Origin: a virus
Length of the DNA stretch: 21,319 bases
IMG/VR virus record: IMGVR_UViG_3300026184_000080
Location: 1 to 21,319 of that record
Reading direction: 5' to 3' (one strand)
In this document: piece by piece, positions 5,256 to 12,661 of the stretch
Layout: each line of letters opens with the position of its first letter
Position numbering within the stretch: position 1 is the first letter of the stretch
Notes under the pieces: generated by a model
Told to the model about the DNA's origin: nothing
Seen by the model: only the letters and a program-made list of their open reading frames with translations
Databases searched by the model: none
Translations under genes and position numbers: made by a program

Positions 5256-5561
5256 ATGCGCAAGAGTGGCTTTATCGTGCTGCTGTTGGTGGGCTTGCTG
5301 GTTGCAATGCCGGCAGTAGCGGGCGTCCTCGGGGCGTCCAACGGCTCGTATGAGCTGGCGTTCGTAGGAACCAAGATTTCAGCGCCGAAAGCGGCAGCCG
5401 AGAATCCCTTCGGCGGGGAGGTGGCTGCGCTCGCAGTCGAGATCAGTACGGAGGCTGGAGCTCTTCAATACTGCGTAGCGGCTAATGCTGATGGGACCTG
5501 CGAATCGGCAACGGTCGAGGTGGCCGGGGATGGGCTGGGCGCGAACGCGCCCTATACTTAG
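5256..5561 (+). CDS. Secreted small protein, possibly with a premature or readthrough TAG
   Basis: ATG 5256 follows a perfect AGGAGGT. The 101-residue product starts with a classic signal peptide (RKS, a hydrophobic core FIVLLLVGLLVAM, cleavage near AVAG), so it should be exported. The mature part is rich in small residues and β-prone, with two Cys (ALQYCV and GTCES) that could form a disulfide. The frame stops at TAG 5559-5561 but stays open for ten more codons, R-T-R-L-Q-Y-C-V-N-H, to a TGA at 5592-5594 that abuts the terminator. The extension repeats the internal LQYCV motif with synonymous third-base changes, so the ancestral gene may have ended there. I do not recognise the family. Confidence 0.7.
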   Translation: MRKSGFIVLLLVGLLVAMPAVAGVLGASNGSYELAFVGTKISAPKAAAENPFGGEVAALAVEISTEAGALQYCVAANADGTCESATVEVAGDGLGANAPYT

Positions 5562-5594
5562 CGAACCCGCCTCCAGTACTGCGTGAATCACTGA
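5562..5594 (+). other. In-frame C-terminal extension after TAG
   Basis: Ten sense codons follow the TAG at 5559 in the same frame and end in TGA 5592-5594. They repeat LQYCV using CTC CAG TAC TGC GTG, against CTT CAA TAC TGC GTA in the gene. Three of the five codons thus differ only at the third base. This points to amino-acid-level constraint, by readthrough now or in the recent past. Confidence 0.5.
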
Positions 5595-5620
5595 GGAGGC
5601 GTGACCGTGCGCCTCCTTTA
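5594..5620 (+). terminator. Rho-independent terminator, with a competing upstream stem
   Basis: AGGAGGCG (5594-5601) pairs perfectly with CGCCTCCT (5610-5617), followed by TTTA. The GGAGGC half can instead pair with GCCTCC at 5569-5574, helped by AGT (5575-5577) with ACT (5590-5592). The two folds are mutually exclusive, as in an attenuator. Confidence 0.6.
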
Positions 5621-5634
5621 TCTGAGGGAGGACA

Positions 5635-6681
5635 ATGGACAAACCAAAACAGATCTATGGCATAAAGACTCCGAAGGGGGTTTTCGTGTCGATTTTCCGG
5701 TCGGACGAGTATTCTCCATGGGCACCGTTGACCGGATACCTCGTGAACGGGAAGGAGCCAAAGGAGACGTTCGTAAAGAACTGGTCGAAGGTGGACCGTG
5801 ACGTGGTGAAACTCCAGAAGGAAGTGCCACAGCCGTCGATCAACCATCGATTTGAGCTGATAGATAAGTCGATGGAGTCGGAGAAAATCCCAGCCGTGTT
5901 GCCGAGCGAGGAAGCCGGAGAGCACACGATGGACGGTTTCATTTGGAAGCCGGAACTGGCGATGTACGAATCACTATACGAACGGAAGTACGACAAACAG
6001 CCACCACTGATAGTGGGGGTCCCGTTTACGTATGAGCGGATCGCGGAGGTTGAAGAGATCCCGTCCCGGCCGTTCAGCTTTCCGGTAGATCCAGAGACAT
6101 CCCTGTGGGCGGCGACGAAGACAACGGAGATTGGCGAGGAGCGGGTGCGATACTCGATTGTCGAGCGGCTGATGCTCCCGCCTCCTCTGCTCCCGATGGG
6201 GCCGTGTGAGCTCTCCCGGGAGGACAGCTACCGCATAATCCGAGCGCACGTGAAGCGGACAATCTCGGCGGCGGCCGCAATTACCAGCGACTACGATTTC
6301 TGCTTCACGGTCGAGAAGCGGGTATCACTTCCGGAGCCAGAAGAGTACACGGTCGACGTCAACCTCGGGCATAACCTGTTTGCTGCCAAGGGTAGAAAAC
6401 GGAAGCCGAAGTACGAGACGCGCTACCGGAAAACGCGGGACGTGGTAATCTTCGAGATTGCTCCGAAGCCGTACCACGAGTACCCTGTTGTCGAACCGTT
6501 CAAGGGGAAGAATCGGGAAGAGCTCGCGGAGAATATCCAGCGCTACCTCGATGAGCTGATGGAGTTCATAAACGAGCCGGTTGTAGAGTGCTCTACTTGC
6601 CACGGGGCTGGGGTGCTCTTCCGGTATGCATTCGAGAAGAAGCCCGACCGGAAGCGGGAAGAATCTTCCGGAAAGGAGTAA
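5635..6681 (+). CDS. Hypothetical phage protein with C-terminal CxxCxGxG motif
   Basis: ATG 5635 follows GAGGGAGGA at good spacing. The 348-residue protein is soluble and charged, with no signal peptide or membrane helix. Near the C-terminus it has CSTCHGAG, a single CxxCxGxG knuckle like one half of a DnaJ zinc finger; one knuckle alone would need a partner to bind zinc. A very basic stretch (KGRKRKPKYETRYRKTR) lies around residues 250-270 and could contact nucleic acid. I do not recognise a named family. It follows the terminator at 5594-5620 closely and is followed at three bases by the next gene, so the two are probably one unit. Confidence 0.7.
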   Translation: MDKPKQIYGIKTPKGVFVSIFRSDEYSPWAPLTGYLVNGKEPKETFVKNWSKVDRDVVKLQKEVPQPSINHRFELIDKSMESEKIPAVLPSEEAGEHTMDGFIWKPELAMYESLYERKYDKQPPLIVGVPFTYERIAEVEEIPSRPFSFPVDPETSLWAATKTTEIGEERVRYSIVERLMLPPPLLPMGPCELSREDSYRIIRAHVKRTISAAAAITSDYDFCFTVEKRVSLPEPEEYTVDVNLGHNLFAAKGRKRKPKYETRYRKTRDVVIFEIAPKPYHEYPVVEPFKGKNREELAENIQRYLDELMEFINEPVVECSTCHGAGVLFRYAFEKKPDRKREESSGKE

Positions 6682-6684
6682 CGA

Positions 6685-6933
6685 ATGCCCGACAAGCCGA
6701 AGAAGATCGGGACGGCGAAGTTCAGTGGTTCGATCACTGGCTTCAAGCAACTCTTCGTGAAGGGAGGAGGATATCGGGTCACGATCCAGACGAGATCCGA
6801 CCCGCAGCTCGGTGCGCTTCTCCTTAAGGGGACGGAGCACGGAGAATGCCCGATCCAGGCAACGATTGACCTGGAGGAAGGACAGCTCGAAATGCCGTAC
6901 GACGAAGAGGAGGACGGAAAACAGACGATGTGA
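6685..6933 (+). CDS. Hypothetical small acidic-tailed protein
   Basis: ATG 6685 lies three bases after the previous stop and is preceded by GGAAAGGAG. The 82-residue product has a basic start (PDKPKK), a β-prone middle and a strongly acidic tail (YDEEEDG). That polarity is seen in some single-strand DNA-binding and other DNA-mimicking phage proteins, but nothing here is diagnostic. A strong terminator follows its stop directly, so it ends its transcript. Confidence 0.6.
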   Translation: MPDKPKKIGTAKFSGSITGFKQLFVKGGGYRVTIQTRSDPQLGALLLKGTEHGECPIQATIDLEEGQLEMPYDEEEDGKQTM

Positions 6934-6937
6934 CGCG

Positions 6938-6972
6938 AGGCCGGGGGCTCCGATGAGCTCTCGGCCTTTTTT
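6938..6972 (+). terminator. Strong Rho-independent terminator
   Basis: AGGCCGGGGGCTC (6938-6950) pairs along 13 bp, including two G-U pairs, with GAGCTCTCGGCCT (6955-6967) around a CGAT loop. A run of six Ts (6967-6972) follows. The G-U pairs fix it to the + strand. It separates the accessory block from the resolvase-to-portal unit. Confidence 0.88.
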
Positions 6973-6973
6973 A

Positions 6974-7002
6974 TTGCGACGGCGGGCGATAAGCAGTAGA
7001 AT
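6974..7002 (+). promoter_or_regulatory. Promoter for the resolvase-to-portal unit
   Basis: TTGCGA (6974-6979) and TAGAAT (6997-7002) match the -35 at four and the -10 at five of six bases, with an ideal 17-bp spacer. The site starts right after the terminator T run and lies about 20 bases before the next gene, where a new promoter is expected. Confidence 0.6.
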
Positions 7003-7021
7003 AAACGAAATGGAGGTACGA

Positions 7022-7462
7022 ATGGCAATAGCGACAGTGCAGACGTCAACATGGACTGGGAAGGCGTGCTCGAAGAATAGGTGGCTAAAGGCGCGGGCGT
7101 ACTACGATAAGGTTACCCGGAAGCCAAAGGCGATGATGTACAGCTCGGCGGAGTACAAGCAGTTCCTTGAGGCGCTCGCGATCCAGTTCCGAGTGGACCT
7201 GGAGCCGATAAAGGGTAAGTTCGACATCGCGCTGAAAATGCGTGTCCACCATATGACCGATGATCATAACTTCCTCTTCGCGGTGTTCGATGCTCTTGAG
7301 AGCTCGGGGATAATCGAGAATGACCGTCACGCAGAGCTGAAGATCATCTATCCTCCGGAGCGCCACGGGAACGGAGAGGACGATATCATCCAGGTGTGGA
7401 TAAGAGAGGCGCAGAGTGTCAACGACCCATCGGGGGCCCCGTATAAAGAGGTGCTATGGTGA
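7022..7462 (+). CDS. RusA-like Holliday junction resolvase
   Basis: I choose ATG 7022 because GGAGGT lies just upstream; longer in-frame starts would cross the terminator. The 146-residue product has the RusA arrangement: a β-strand I-A-L-K-M-R-V-H, then M-T-D-D-H-N (79-83, in place of the usual D-x-D-N), F-A-V-F-D-A-L (D90), G-I-I-E-N-D-R (D101) and a closing β-strand. These acidic residues bind the catalytic metals in RusA, which cuts four-way DNA junctions symmetrically. In a phage this helps resolve replication and recombination intermediates before packaging. The first Asp-Asn motif is altered, so activity is likely but not certain. The stop overlaps the next start by seven bases. Confidence 0.78.
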   Translation: MAIATVQTSTWTGKACSKNRWLKARAYYDKVTRKPKAMMYSSAEYKQFLEALAIQFRVDLEPIKGKFDIALKMRVHHMTDDHNFLFAVFDALESSGIIENDRHAELKIIYPPERHGNGEDDIIQVWIREAQSVNDPSGAPYKEVLW

Positions 7463-8268
7463 GTGGGAAGGGGAAGCAGTCTATCGTAATAAGGTGTGAA
7501 GGGTCAGAGCTCGCCGATTACAGGAAGCTGGTAGGGATGCAGGGCGGATTCAAGGCCAGGGGCCCCGAGGATGTTGCCAGGATGGGGAAGTCGATTGTCG
7601 AGTACGGGTTCAGCTTCCCCTTCTTTGTCTGGAAATCACGGAAGCGGCTATATTGCCTCGATGGCCATGGGCGGCTCGAAGCGCTTGCGTACCTGGAGCA
7701 GGAAGGCTACGAGATCCCGCCGGTTCCGATTGCCTTCGTCCACGCGACAAATCTGGAGGAGGCGAAGCAGAAACTTCTGCGCCTCAACTCGCAATACGGG
7801 GAAATAACCCGCGAGGGTCTGCTGGAGTTTACGGAGGGACTCGACGTTGACTGGGGTGCGCTTGTTTTCCCTGGTGGAGCTCTCGATTTGACTGACCCCG
7901 AACAGGCGCTCGCGGAGTACGAGTACTCGAGGAAGATCGAGGCACCCGTCTACAAGCCGAGCGGTCTGAAACCGGAATTGTCGGAGCTCGCGGACACGTT
8001 CAAAACTGATGCGATGATCGAGAGGATTTCTGAGGCGGATCTTCCGGAGGATGTGAAGAAATCCCTCGTGCTTGCCGCTCATCGTCACACTGTTTTCAAT
8101 TACGCGAAGATCGCGGAATACTACGCCCACGCGGAGCCGAGGCTACAGCGACTGATGGAGGAATCAGCGCTTGTGATTATCGATTTCAAGAAAGCGCTTG
8201 AAGCCGGGTTCGTTCGGTTCACCCGCGACATCGATAAACTCTACGTTGAGGATGTGAAGGGTGCGTAA
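7456..8268 (+). CDS. ParB-like nuclease domain protein
   Basis: The 270-residue protein starts at ATG 7456, overlapping the resolvase stop. Its N-terminal half carries a ParB/sulfiredoxin-type fold with the signature DGHGRLEAL (69-77), followed by L-N-S-Q-Y-G-E. The C-terminal half is helical with a conserved-looking A-A-H-R-H…I-A-E-Y-Y-A-H-A segment. Phage proteins of this kind are often beside DNA-modification genes (methylases, TET/JBP enzymes, base glycosyltransferases). Here the next gene is a TET-associated-type glycosyltransferase with an overlapping start. I infer a role in DNA modification or in handling modified DNA; partition is unlikely because no ParA is seen. Confidence 0.75.
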   Translation: MVSGKGKQSIVIRCEGSELADYRKLVGMQGGFKARGPEDVARMGKSIVEYGFSFPFFVWKSRKRLYCLDGHGRLEALAYLEQEGYEIPPVPIAFVHATNLEEAKQKLLRLNSQYGEITREGLLEFTEGLDVDWGALVFPGGALDLTDPEQALAEYEYSRKIEAPVYKPSGLKPELSELADTFKTDAMIERISEADLPEDVKKSLVLAAHRHTVFNYAKIAEYYAHAEPRLQRLMEESALVIIDFKKALEAGFVRFTRDIDKLYVEDVKGA

Positions 8269-9142
8269 GAGATTCTGCGCGATGATCTTGACCCACGGGC
8301 GGGCCGACCGGGTGGTCACGTACAAGACGCTACGCCTGTTCGGGTACACCGGGGATATCGTGCTGGTGATAGATGATGAGGATGAGCAGGCGGACCGTTA
8401 CCGGGAGCTCTATGGGGACCAGGTAGTGCAATTCTGCAAGTCTGATATCGCGAGCCGGTTCGACGAGGCAGATAACTTCTCGGATCGTCGAACGATCTTC
8501 TATGCGCGAAATGCAGCCTTCGAGATAGCGGAAAAACTCGGGTACCAGTACTTCATGCAGCTCGACGACGATTACAACTGGTATCGGTACGTTTTCAATG
8601 AGGACCACGGCTACTGCCGGCAGAAGAAGATACGGAACCTCGACGGGGTTTTCGAGGCGATGATTCGGTACTTCGAGAGGGCCCCGATTGACTGTTTGGC
8701 GATGATCCAGACCGGGGATACTCCAGGCGGCCGGCAGGCGAGCATGGTGGACGCAGTGCGGATGAAGCGGAAGGCGATGAACACGCTCCTGTGCAGTGTG
8801 GATCGAAAGGTCGAGTTCATCGGCCGGATCAATGAGGACGTAACCGCTTATGCCCTGCTCGGCTCTCGCGGCAAGATGTTCCTGAGTGTCAACAACGTAC
8901 AGATCAACCAAGGGGAGACACAGAAAAACAAGGGCGGAATGACGGAGCTCTACGCCTCGAACGGAACCTACGTAAAGAGCTTTTACACCGTGATGCAGTG
9001 CCCATCCTTCGTGAAAATCTCCATGATGGGCACGCACTACCGAAGGCTCCATCACCTGATCGAGTGGAATAGCGCCGTACCAAAGATCCTCCAGGAGAAG
9101 TACCGAAAGCCGGACCTGCAGGGTGAGAAAAAGGGGAAATAG
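8261..9142 (+). CDS. TET-associated-type GT-A glycosyltransferase
   Basis: The frame begins at 8261 (GTG) and overlaps the ParB-like stop. The 293-residue product opens with I-L-T-H-G-R-A-D-R-V-V-T-Y-K-T-L and a V-I-D-D-E-D strand. It continues with Y-A-R-N-A-A-F-E-I-A-E and then QLDDDYNW (DDD 102-104), the metal- and nucleotide-sugar-binding acidic motif of GT-A enzymes. This set resembles the TET-associated glycosyltransferases (TAGT), which are thought to add sugars to hydroxymethylated pyrimidines in phage DNA. No TET/JBP or base methylase is present in the window, so the acceptor is unproven. The ParB neighbour and the packaging genes just downstream fit a DNA-modification role. ATG 8282 is an alternative start. 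Confidence 0.72.
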   Translation: MRKRFCAMILTHGRADRVVTYKTLRLFGYTGDIVLVIDDEDEQADRYRELYGDQVVQFCKSDIASRFDEADNFSDRRTIFYARNAAFEIAEKLGYQYFMQLDDDYNWYRYVFNEDHGYCRQKKIRNLDGVFEAMIRYFERAPIDCLAMIQTGDTPGGRQASMVDAVRMKRKAMNTLLCSVDRKVEFIGRINEDVTAYALLGSRGKMFLSVNNVQINQGETQKNKGGMTELYASNGTYVKSFYTVMQCPSFVKISMMGTHYRRLHHLIEWNSAVPKILQEKYRKPDLQGEKKGK

Positions 9143-9145
9143 GCT

Positions 9146-9700
9146 ATGCCTAAAGAGCGGAAATCAACGGCAGAAGAGATCGAAAGAAGGGTCAGCCTCA
9201 TCGCGGAGGTCATGATCAAGGGAATCCGCTCTCCTCGGCGGATAATCCTATATGTTCGTGAGCAGGATCGAAAGGCTGCTGTGGACTCGAATACTCGGGA
9301 ATCCTGGGGAGCACCCTGGAACGTACACGACGACATGATTCGGGAGTATACCCGGAGGGCTGCGCAGCTGTTTGCTATGGCCGAGAGGGATAATCTTGAC
9401 CAGGAGAGAGCGCTCCAGCTTGAGCGGCTGGAGAACGTCTACGCGGCAGCATTGCGGGCGGGGAAACACATGGCTGCGATACGGGCTCTCCGCGAGATCA
9501 ACTTCCTGCGTGGCTTCGGAGAAGTGGGGGTGAATGTTCCCGGACTGGAGCGGCTGGTGCAGGCCCTGGAAGCCGGGGCGAAGCGCAAGCCAATACTCCC
9601 GGCAATGCAGCAAGAAACCGTGCAGGCCGGTGTAAACGGGAACGGAAACGGGAACGGGAGCCATAATGGGAACGGCCGAAACGGGCATTCAACTCCCTGA
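9146..9700 (+). CDS. terS: Small terminase subunit (probable)
   Basis: ATG 9146 lies three bases after the previous stop. The 184-residue product is helical and charged. It starts with a basic segment and an I-E-R-R-V-S-L-I-A-E helix that may form a helix-turn-helix, and a long helical region spans roughly 70-130. The end is low-complexity and Gly/Asn-rich (NGNGNGNGSHNGNGRNG), encoded by tandem AACGGG-type hexamers. No family motif is decisive; the call rests on size, helical make-up and position directly before the large terminase, whose start lies 35 bases inside this gene. TerS recognises the packaging site and loads the large subunit. Confidence 0.62.
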   Translation: MPKERKSTAEEIERRVSLIAEVMIKGIRSPRRIILYVREQDRKAAVDSNTRESWGAPWNVHDDMIREYTRRAAQLFAMAERDNLDQERALQLERLENVYAAALRAGKHMAAIRALREINFLRGFGEVGVNVPGLERLVQALEAGAKRKPILPAMQQETVQAGVNGNGNGNGSHNGNGRNGHSTP

Positions 9701-11069
9701 GCTCATCCAACAGAGCCAGCACTTCTACCGGAAATATCCGATCAATTTCGTTGTGGATATGTTCGGGGTTATGCCCGATCCGCAGCAGCAGGAGCTCTTG
9801 CAGGCGGTTGCTGACGGGGATGCAGTAGCGGCGAAGAGCGGTCACGGAACTGGAAAGACTACGTGCCTGTCGTGGCTGGTGCTGTGGTTCCTGTATTGCT
9901 TCGCAGAGTCGAGAGTCGTTGCCACGGCTCCCACCCAAAGACAGCTGACAGACATCCTCTGGCCCGAAATCTATAAGTGGTTAACCGGATCTCCGCTGGA
10001 GTTTATGATCTACTGGCAGGCGACTCGGGTTGCCGTTGCCGGCAGAGAGGAAACCTGGTTCGCTACACTCAGAACCTCGAACAAGCCGGAGAACATGCAG
10101 GGGTTCCACGCTGAGTACCTGCTCATCCTGGTGGACGAGGCATCCGGCGTTCCGCAGAACACGATGGAGGCGATTGAAGGAGCGCGGACAACGAAGGGGA
10201 GCAAACTGGTTCTGGCTGGTAATGCAACCCAGCTCTCTGGAACGTTCTACGACGCATTTCATCGGCTGCGGGCTTTCTACCGAACGATCACTATGAATGC
10301 TGAGCTCTCCTCCCTGGTGTCGAAGGAGTACTGTGAGCGGATAGCACAGAAATACGGCGAGAGCTCGGACGTTTATCGGGTGCGCGTCAAGGGGGAGTTC
10401 CCGAGCTCCGAACCGGATGTGTTCATACCGCTGAGTAGAGTCGAGGCTGCCGTCATGCGGGAGGGAGTCGCCGAAGGGGGCGAGATTGCGATCGGCTGCG
10501 ACCCGGCTCGGTTCGGGAATGCGGAGAGCGTAATCTATTGGCGCCGTGGGCTGAAGGTGGCGGAGCCGATAACCCTACAGGGGAAGGATACGAGCTGGAC
10601 GACTGGCGAGATCGTGAAACTTGTACGGTGGCTTCGGAGGGAGTACGACTATTCCCCGAAGATCCGAGTCATGGTTGACGATACCGGAGTAGGGGCCGGC
10701 GTGGTCGACCAGTTGGTGCAGCTCGAAGTGGAACTGGAGATCGAGGTCGTGCGGGTAAACTTTGGCGGGCCTGGGAACGAAGAATGTTACGAGACTGCTA
10801 CGTACCTGCTCTGGGGGATCCGAGAGGTTATTGACGAGATCGAGTTGCCGAACGACGATGATACCGTAGCGCAGATATCGACCCGGAAGTACAGGCTCCG
10901 ACCTGACGGGAAGCTGAAGATCGAGTCGAAGGACGAAATGGTCGCTCGGGGGCTGGTCTCTCCGGACCGGGCCGATGCTCTCGGACTTTGCTTTTACCAG
11001 GACTCGAACAGTGTTATAATGACTGACGATATGGCCGCAGCGATGCGGGCGAGAAGGGGGAGAAAATGA
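9666..11069 (+). CDS. terL: Large terminase subunit (DNA-packaging ATPase and nuclease)
   Basis: The 467-residue protein has both terminase domains. In the ATPase part the Walker A is SGHGTGKT (58-65), the ATA-P-T-x-R-Q motif is near 87-92, and the Walker B is LILVDEAS (about 153-160) with the catalytic Glu. The C-terminal RNase H-like nuclease has GCDPARFG (D279), V-M-V-D-D-T-G-V-G (about 336-343) and S-P-D-R-A-D-A-L (D434, D437), the expected metal-binding acids. It cuts concatemers and pumps DNA into the prohead through the portal, which is the next gene (ATGA overlap). The chosen ATG lies inside terS, preceded by CGGGAG; length is normal. Confidence 0.93.
   Translation: MGTAETGIQLPELIQQSQHFYRKYPINFVVDMFGVMPDPQQQELLQAVADGDAVAAKSGHGTGKTTCLSWLVLWFLYCFAESRVVATAPTQRQLTDILWPEIYKWLTGSPLEFMIYWQATRVAVAGREETWFATLRTSNKPENMQGFHAEYLLILVDEASGVPQNTMEAIEGARTTKGSKLVLAGNATQLSGTFYDAFHRLRAFYRTITMNAELSSLVSKEYCERIAQKYGESSDVYRVRVKGEFPSSEPDVFIPLSRVEAAVMREGVAEGGEIAIGCDPARFGNAESVIYWRRGLKVAEPITLQGKDTSWTTGEIVKLVRWLRREYDYSPKIRVMVDDTGVGAGVVDQLVQLEVELEIEVVRVNFGGPGNEECYETATYLLWGIREVIDEIELPNDDDTVAQISTRKYRLRPDGKLKIESKDEMVARGLVSPDRADALGLCFYQDSNSVIMTDDMAAAMRARRGRK
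10993..11020 (+). promoter_or_regulatory. Candidate internal promoter before the portal gene
   Basis: A perfect TATAAT at 11015-11020 follows TTTACC (10993-10998, four of six -35 matches) with a 16-bp spacer. It lies inside the 3' end of terL, so it could be chance coding sequence. It would start transcription about 40 bases before the portal ATG. Confidence 0.35.
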
Positions 11070-12616
11070 GCTGGTTCACTGATACGGCCACCACTGTGAT
11101 GGATTGGCTACAGGGAAGGGGGACGCAAGAAGCCCCCGCGGCAGATCCGATCCACGCGATAACCAGGCGGCCACGGACGATTGACCAGACAGAGTCGTTG
11201 ACGGTGAATGAGGATTTAACCCTGGGGCTCTGGAGGAATAGCTACCAGGGGTTGAAGCTGGGAGGGTCGCTTGCATTTGCGCCGATCTTCATCCCGGTCT
11301 CTCTCATGGGAATCCCAGTACCTACCAGCGAAGACGAACATACCCAAGAGCTGCTTTCTGCGATCATGGAGGAGCGAGCCGTTGACTGTTGGCTGATCCA
11401 TCGGACGGCTCACCGAAATGGGACGTGTTGGATCTGGCCGAAGTACGCACCGCAGACGGGGCTGGTGTGGGAGTTCATCCCGGATGCATCTGTCGTGGAT
11501 ATCGAGAAAGATATCGTGAGCGGCGAGGTGGTAGGGATCAGGACCGACGAGCAGCTGATGATCTCCGTGGGCGAGGCGGATGTTCGGAGCGTCAGAAGGA
11601 AGCGCTACTTCACCCGTGAGAAGCTGACGATAAGATACCTTGCGAGTACCGTGCCGGACCTGCCGGAGTTCGAAGTCTACGCGAACCCCTCCGGAGAGAT
11701 CCCGATTGCATTCGGGAATGACGCAGAGCCAAACGAGACCAGGGGTATTTCGGACTATGCCCGGATACTTCCGGACCTAAAGACTTATCACGACGTAGAT
11801 CAGGCGTGGACGATGATGCTCGCGAGGTTTAAGCCGAAGCTGGTGCTGGGGCTAAAGAATCTAAACAAGTGGCTGGAAAACAACGGCTACGGGACCGTGA
11901 CGGACATCGATGTTGCGAGCGCGGACCTGTTTATTAAGATGGTCGGCGATGAAGAGACTATCGACATCATAAAGCCTCCCGAGACGGCAGCATATGCCGA
12001 GAAGCTGAAACAGACGTTCCACAAGATTGTCGAGGGATCGGGGATACCGGAGATCGTTTGGGGGCTGAAAACCGAAGGGAATCACGCGAGCGCAGAGGAG
12101 CAAATGGGGACGCTGGTACAGTTTGCCCGGGAGAAGCAGGCGCAGAAGAACAAGCCGTATATCCGGCTCTTCGATGCATCCCTTCGGCTGGTTGCGTTGG
12201 CGCGGATGCGAAACCCGCAGCCGTTCGAGGTGACGTGGAATAAGCTGGATGCGGTGAGCGATGCTGTGCGCTCGGAGATCTTCCGGAACTATGCCCAGGG
12301 TATCGGGTACGTGATGCAGTGGGCTGGAATAACCGACCGGCAGCTCCACGCGATCTGGCAGCAAAACTTCCCAGATGCTACTGAAGAGGATTACGAGGAG
12401 TACCGAGCGGCAATGGTAGAGGCTGCGAAGTTCAGGCAGTTCGCGCAGGCGAGTCTGACGGACGCATTCGACGTACAGAGCCCATACGAAGAGGTGATAC
12501 CTCCCGAGCCTCCCGCAGCGGACGCAGGGCCGCAGGGGGGTGGATCTGCTGCGAACGGGCTGCTCGATATACTGGAAATGCTGAAGAAGAAGCAGAACGG
12601 CCACGCTGTGAAGTGA
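11066..12616 (+). CDS. Portal protein
   Basis: The 516-residue protein starts in the ATGA overlap with terL. It has the make-up of an SPP1 gp6-like portal: an N-terminal part with a W-x-x-N-x-Y-Q segment, a W-L-I-H-R-T-A-H-R-N-G-T-C-W region, a central helical wing and I-P-E-I-V-W-G near the clip/stem. A helical C-terminus ends in an acidic, Pro/Ala/Gly-rich tail. Portals form the dodecameric ring at the prohead vertex through which DNA is packaged and ejected, and on which the connector assembles. Gene order (terL before, MuF-type head protein after) supports the call. In most phages MuF follows directly, but here a 3.6-kb cassette separates them. Confidence 0.85.
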   Translation: MSWFTDTATTVMDWLQGRGTQEAPAADPIHAITRRPRTIDQTESLTVNEDLTLGLWRNSYQGLKLGGSLAFAPIFIPVSLMGIPVPTSEDEHTQELLSAIMEERAVDCWLIHRTAHRNGTCWIWPKYAPQTGLVWEFIPDASVVDIEKDIVSGEVVGIRTDEQLMISVGEADVRSVRRKRYFTREKLTIRYLASTVPDLPEFEVYANPSGEIPIAFGNDAEPNETRGISDYARILPDLKTYHDVDQAWTMMLARFKPKLVLGLKNLNKWLENNGYGTVTDIDVASADLFIKMVGDEETIDIIKPPETAAYAEKLKQTFHKIVEGSGIPEIVWGLKTEGNHASAEEQMGTLVQFAREKQAQKNKPYIRLFDASLRLVALARMRNPQPFEVTWNKLDAVSDAVRSEIFRNYAQGIGYVMQWAGITDRQLHAIWQQNFPDATEEDYEEYRAAMVEAAKFRQFAQASLTDAFDVQSPYEEVIPPEPPAADAGPQGGGSAANGLLDILEMLKKKQNGHAVK

Positions 12617-12633
12617 TAGCCCGGAGAGAATAG

Positions 12634-12661
12634 AGCGCGAGGCGCTAAAGGAGGATCAATG
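12634..12661 (+). promoter_or_regulatory. Strong ribosome binding site with short hairpin before the cassette
   Basis: AGCGC/GCGCT (12634-12638, 12642-12646) is a small hairpin directly before AAAGGAGG (12647-12654) and ATG 12659. The previous gene ends 42 bases upstream, one of the few uncoupled starts here, and marks the left edge of the sugar-modification cassette. Confidence 0.5.

Noticed and set aside
7456-8268. ParB-like protein as a plasmid or prophage partition factor
   Set aside because: There is no ParA neighbour or parS-like site, and it is coupled to a glycosyltransferase and terminase genes instead.
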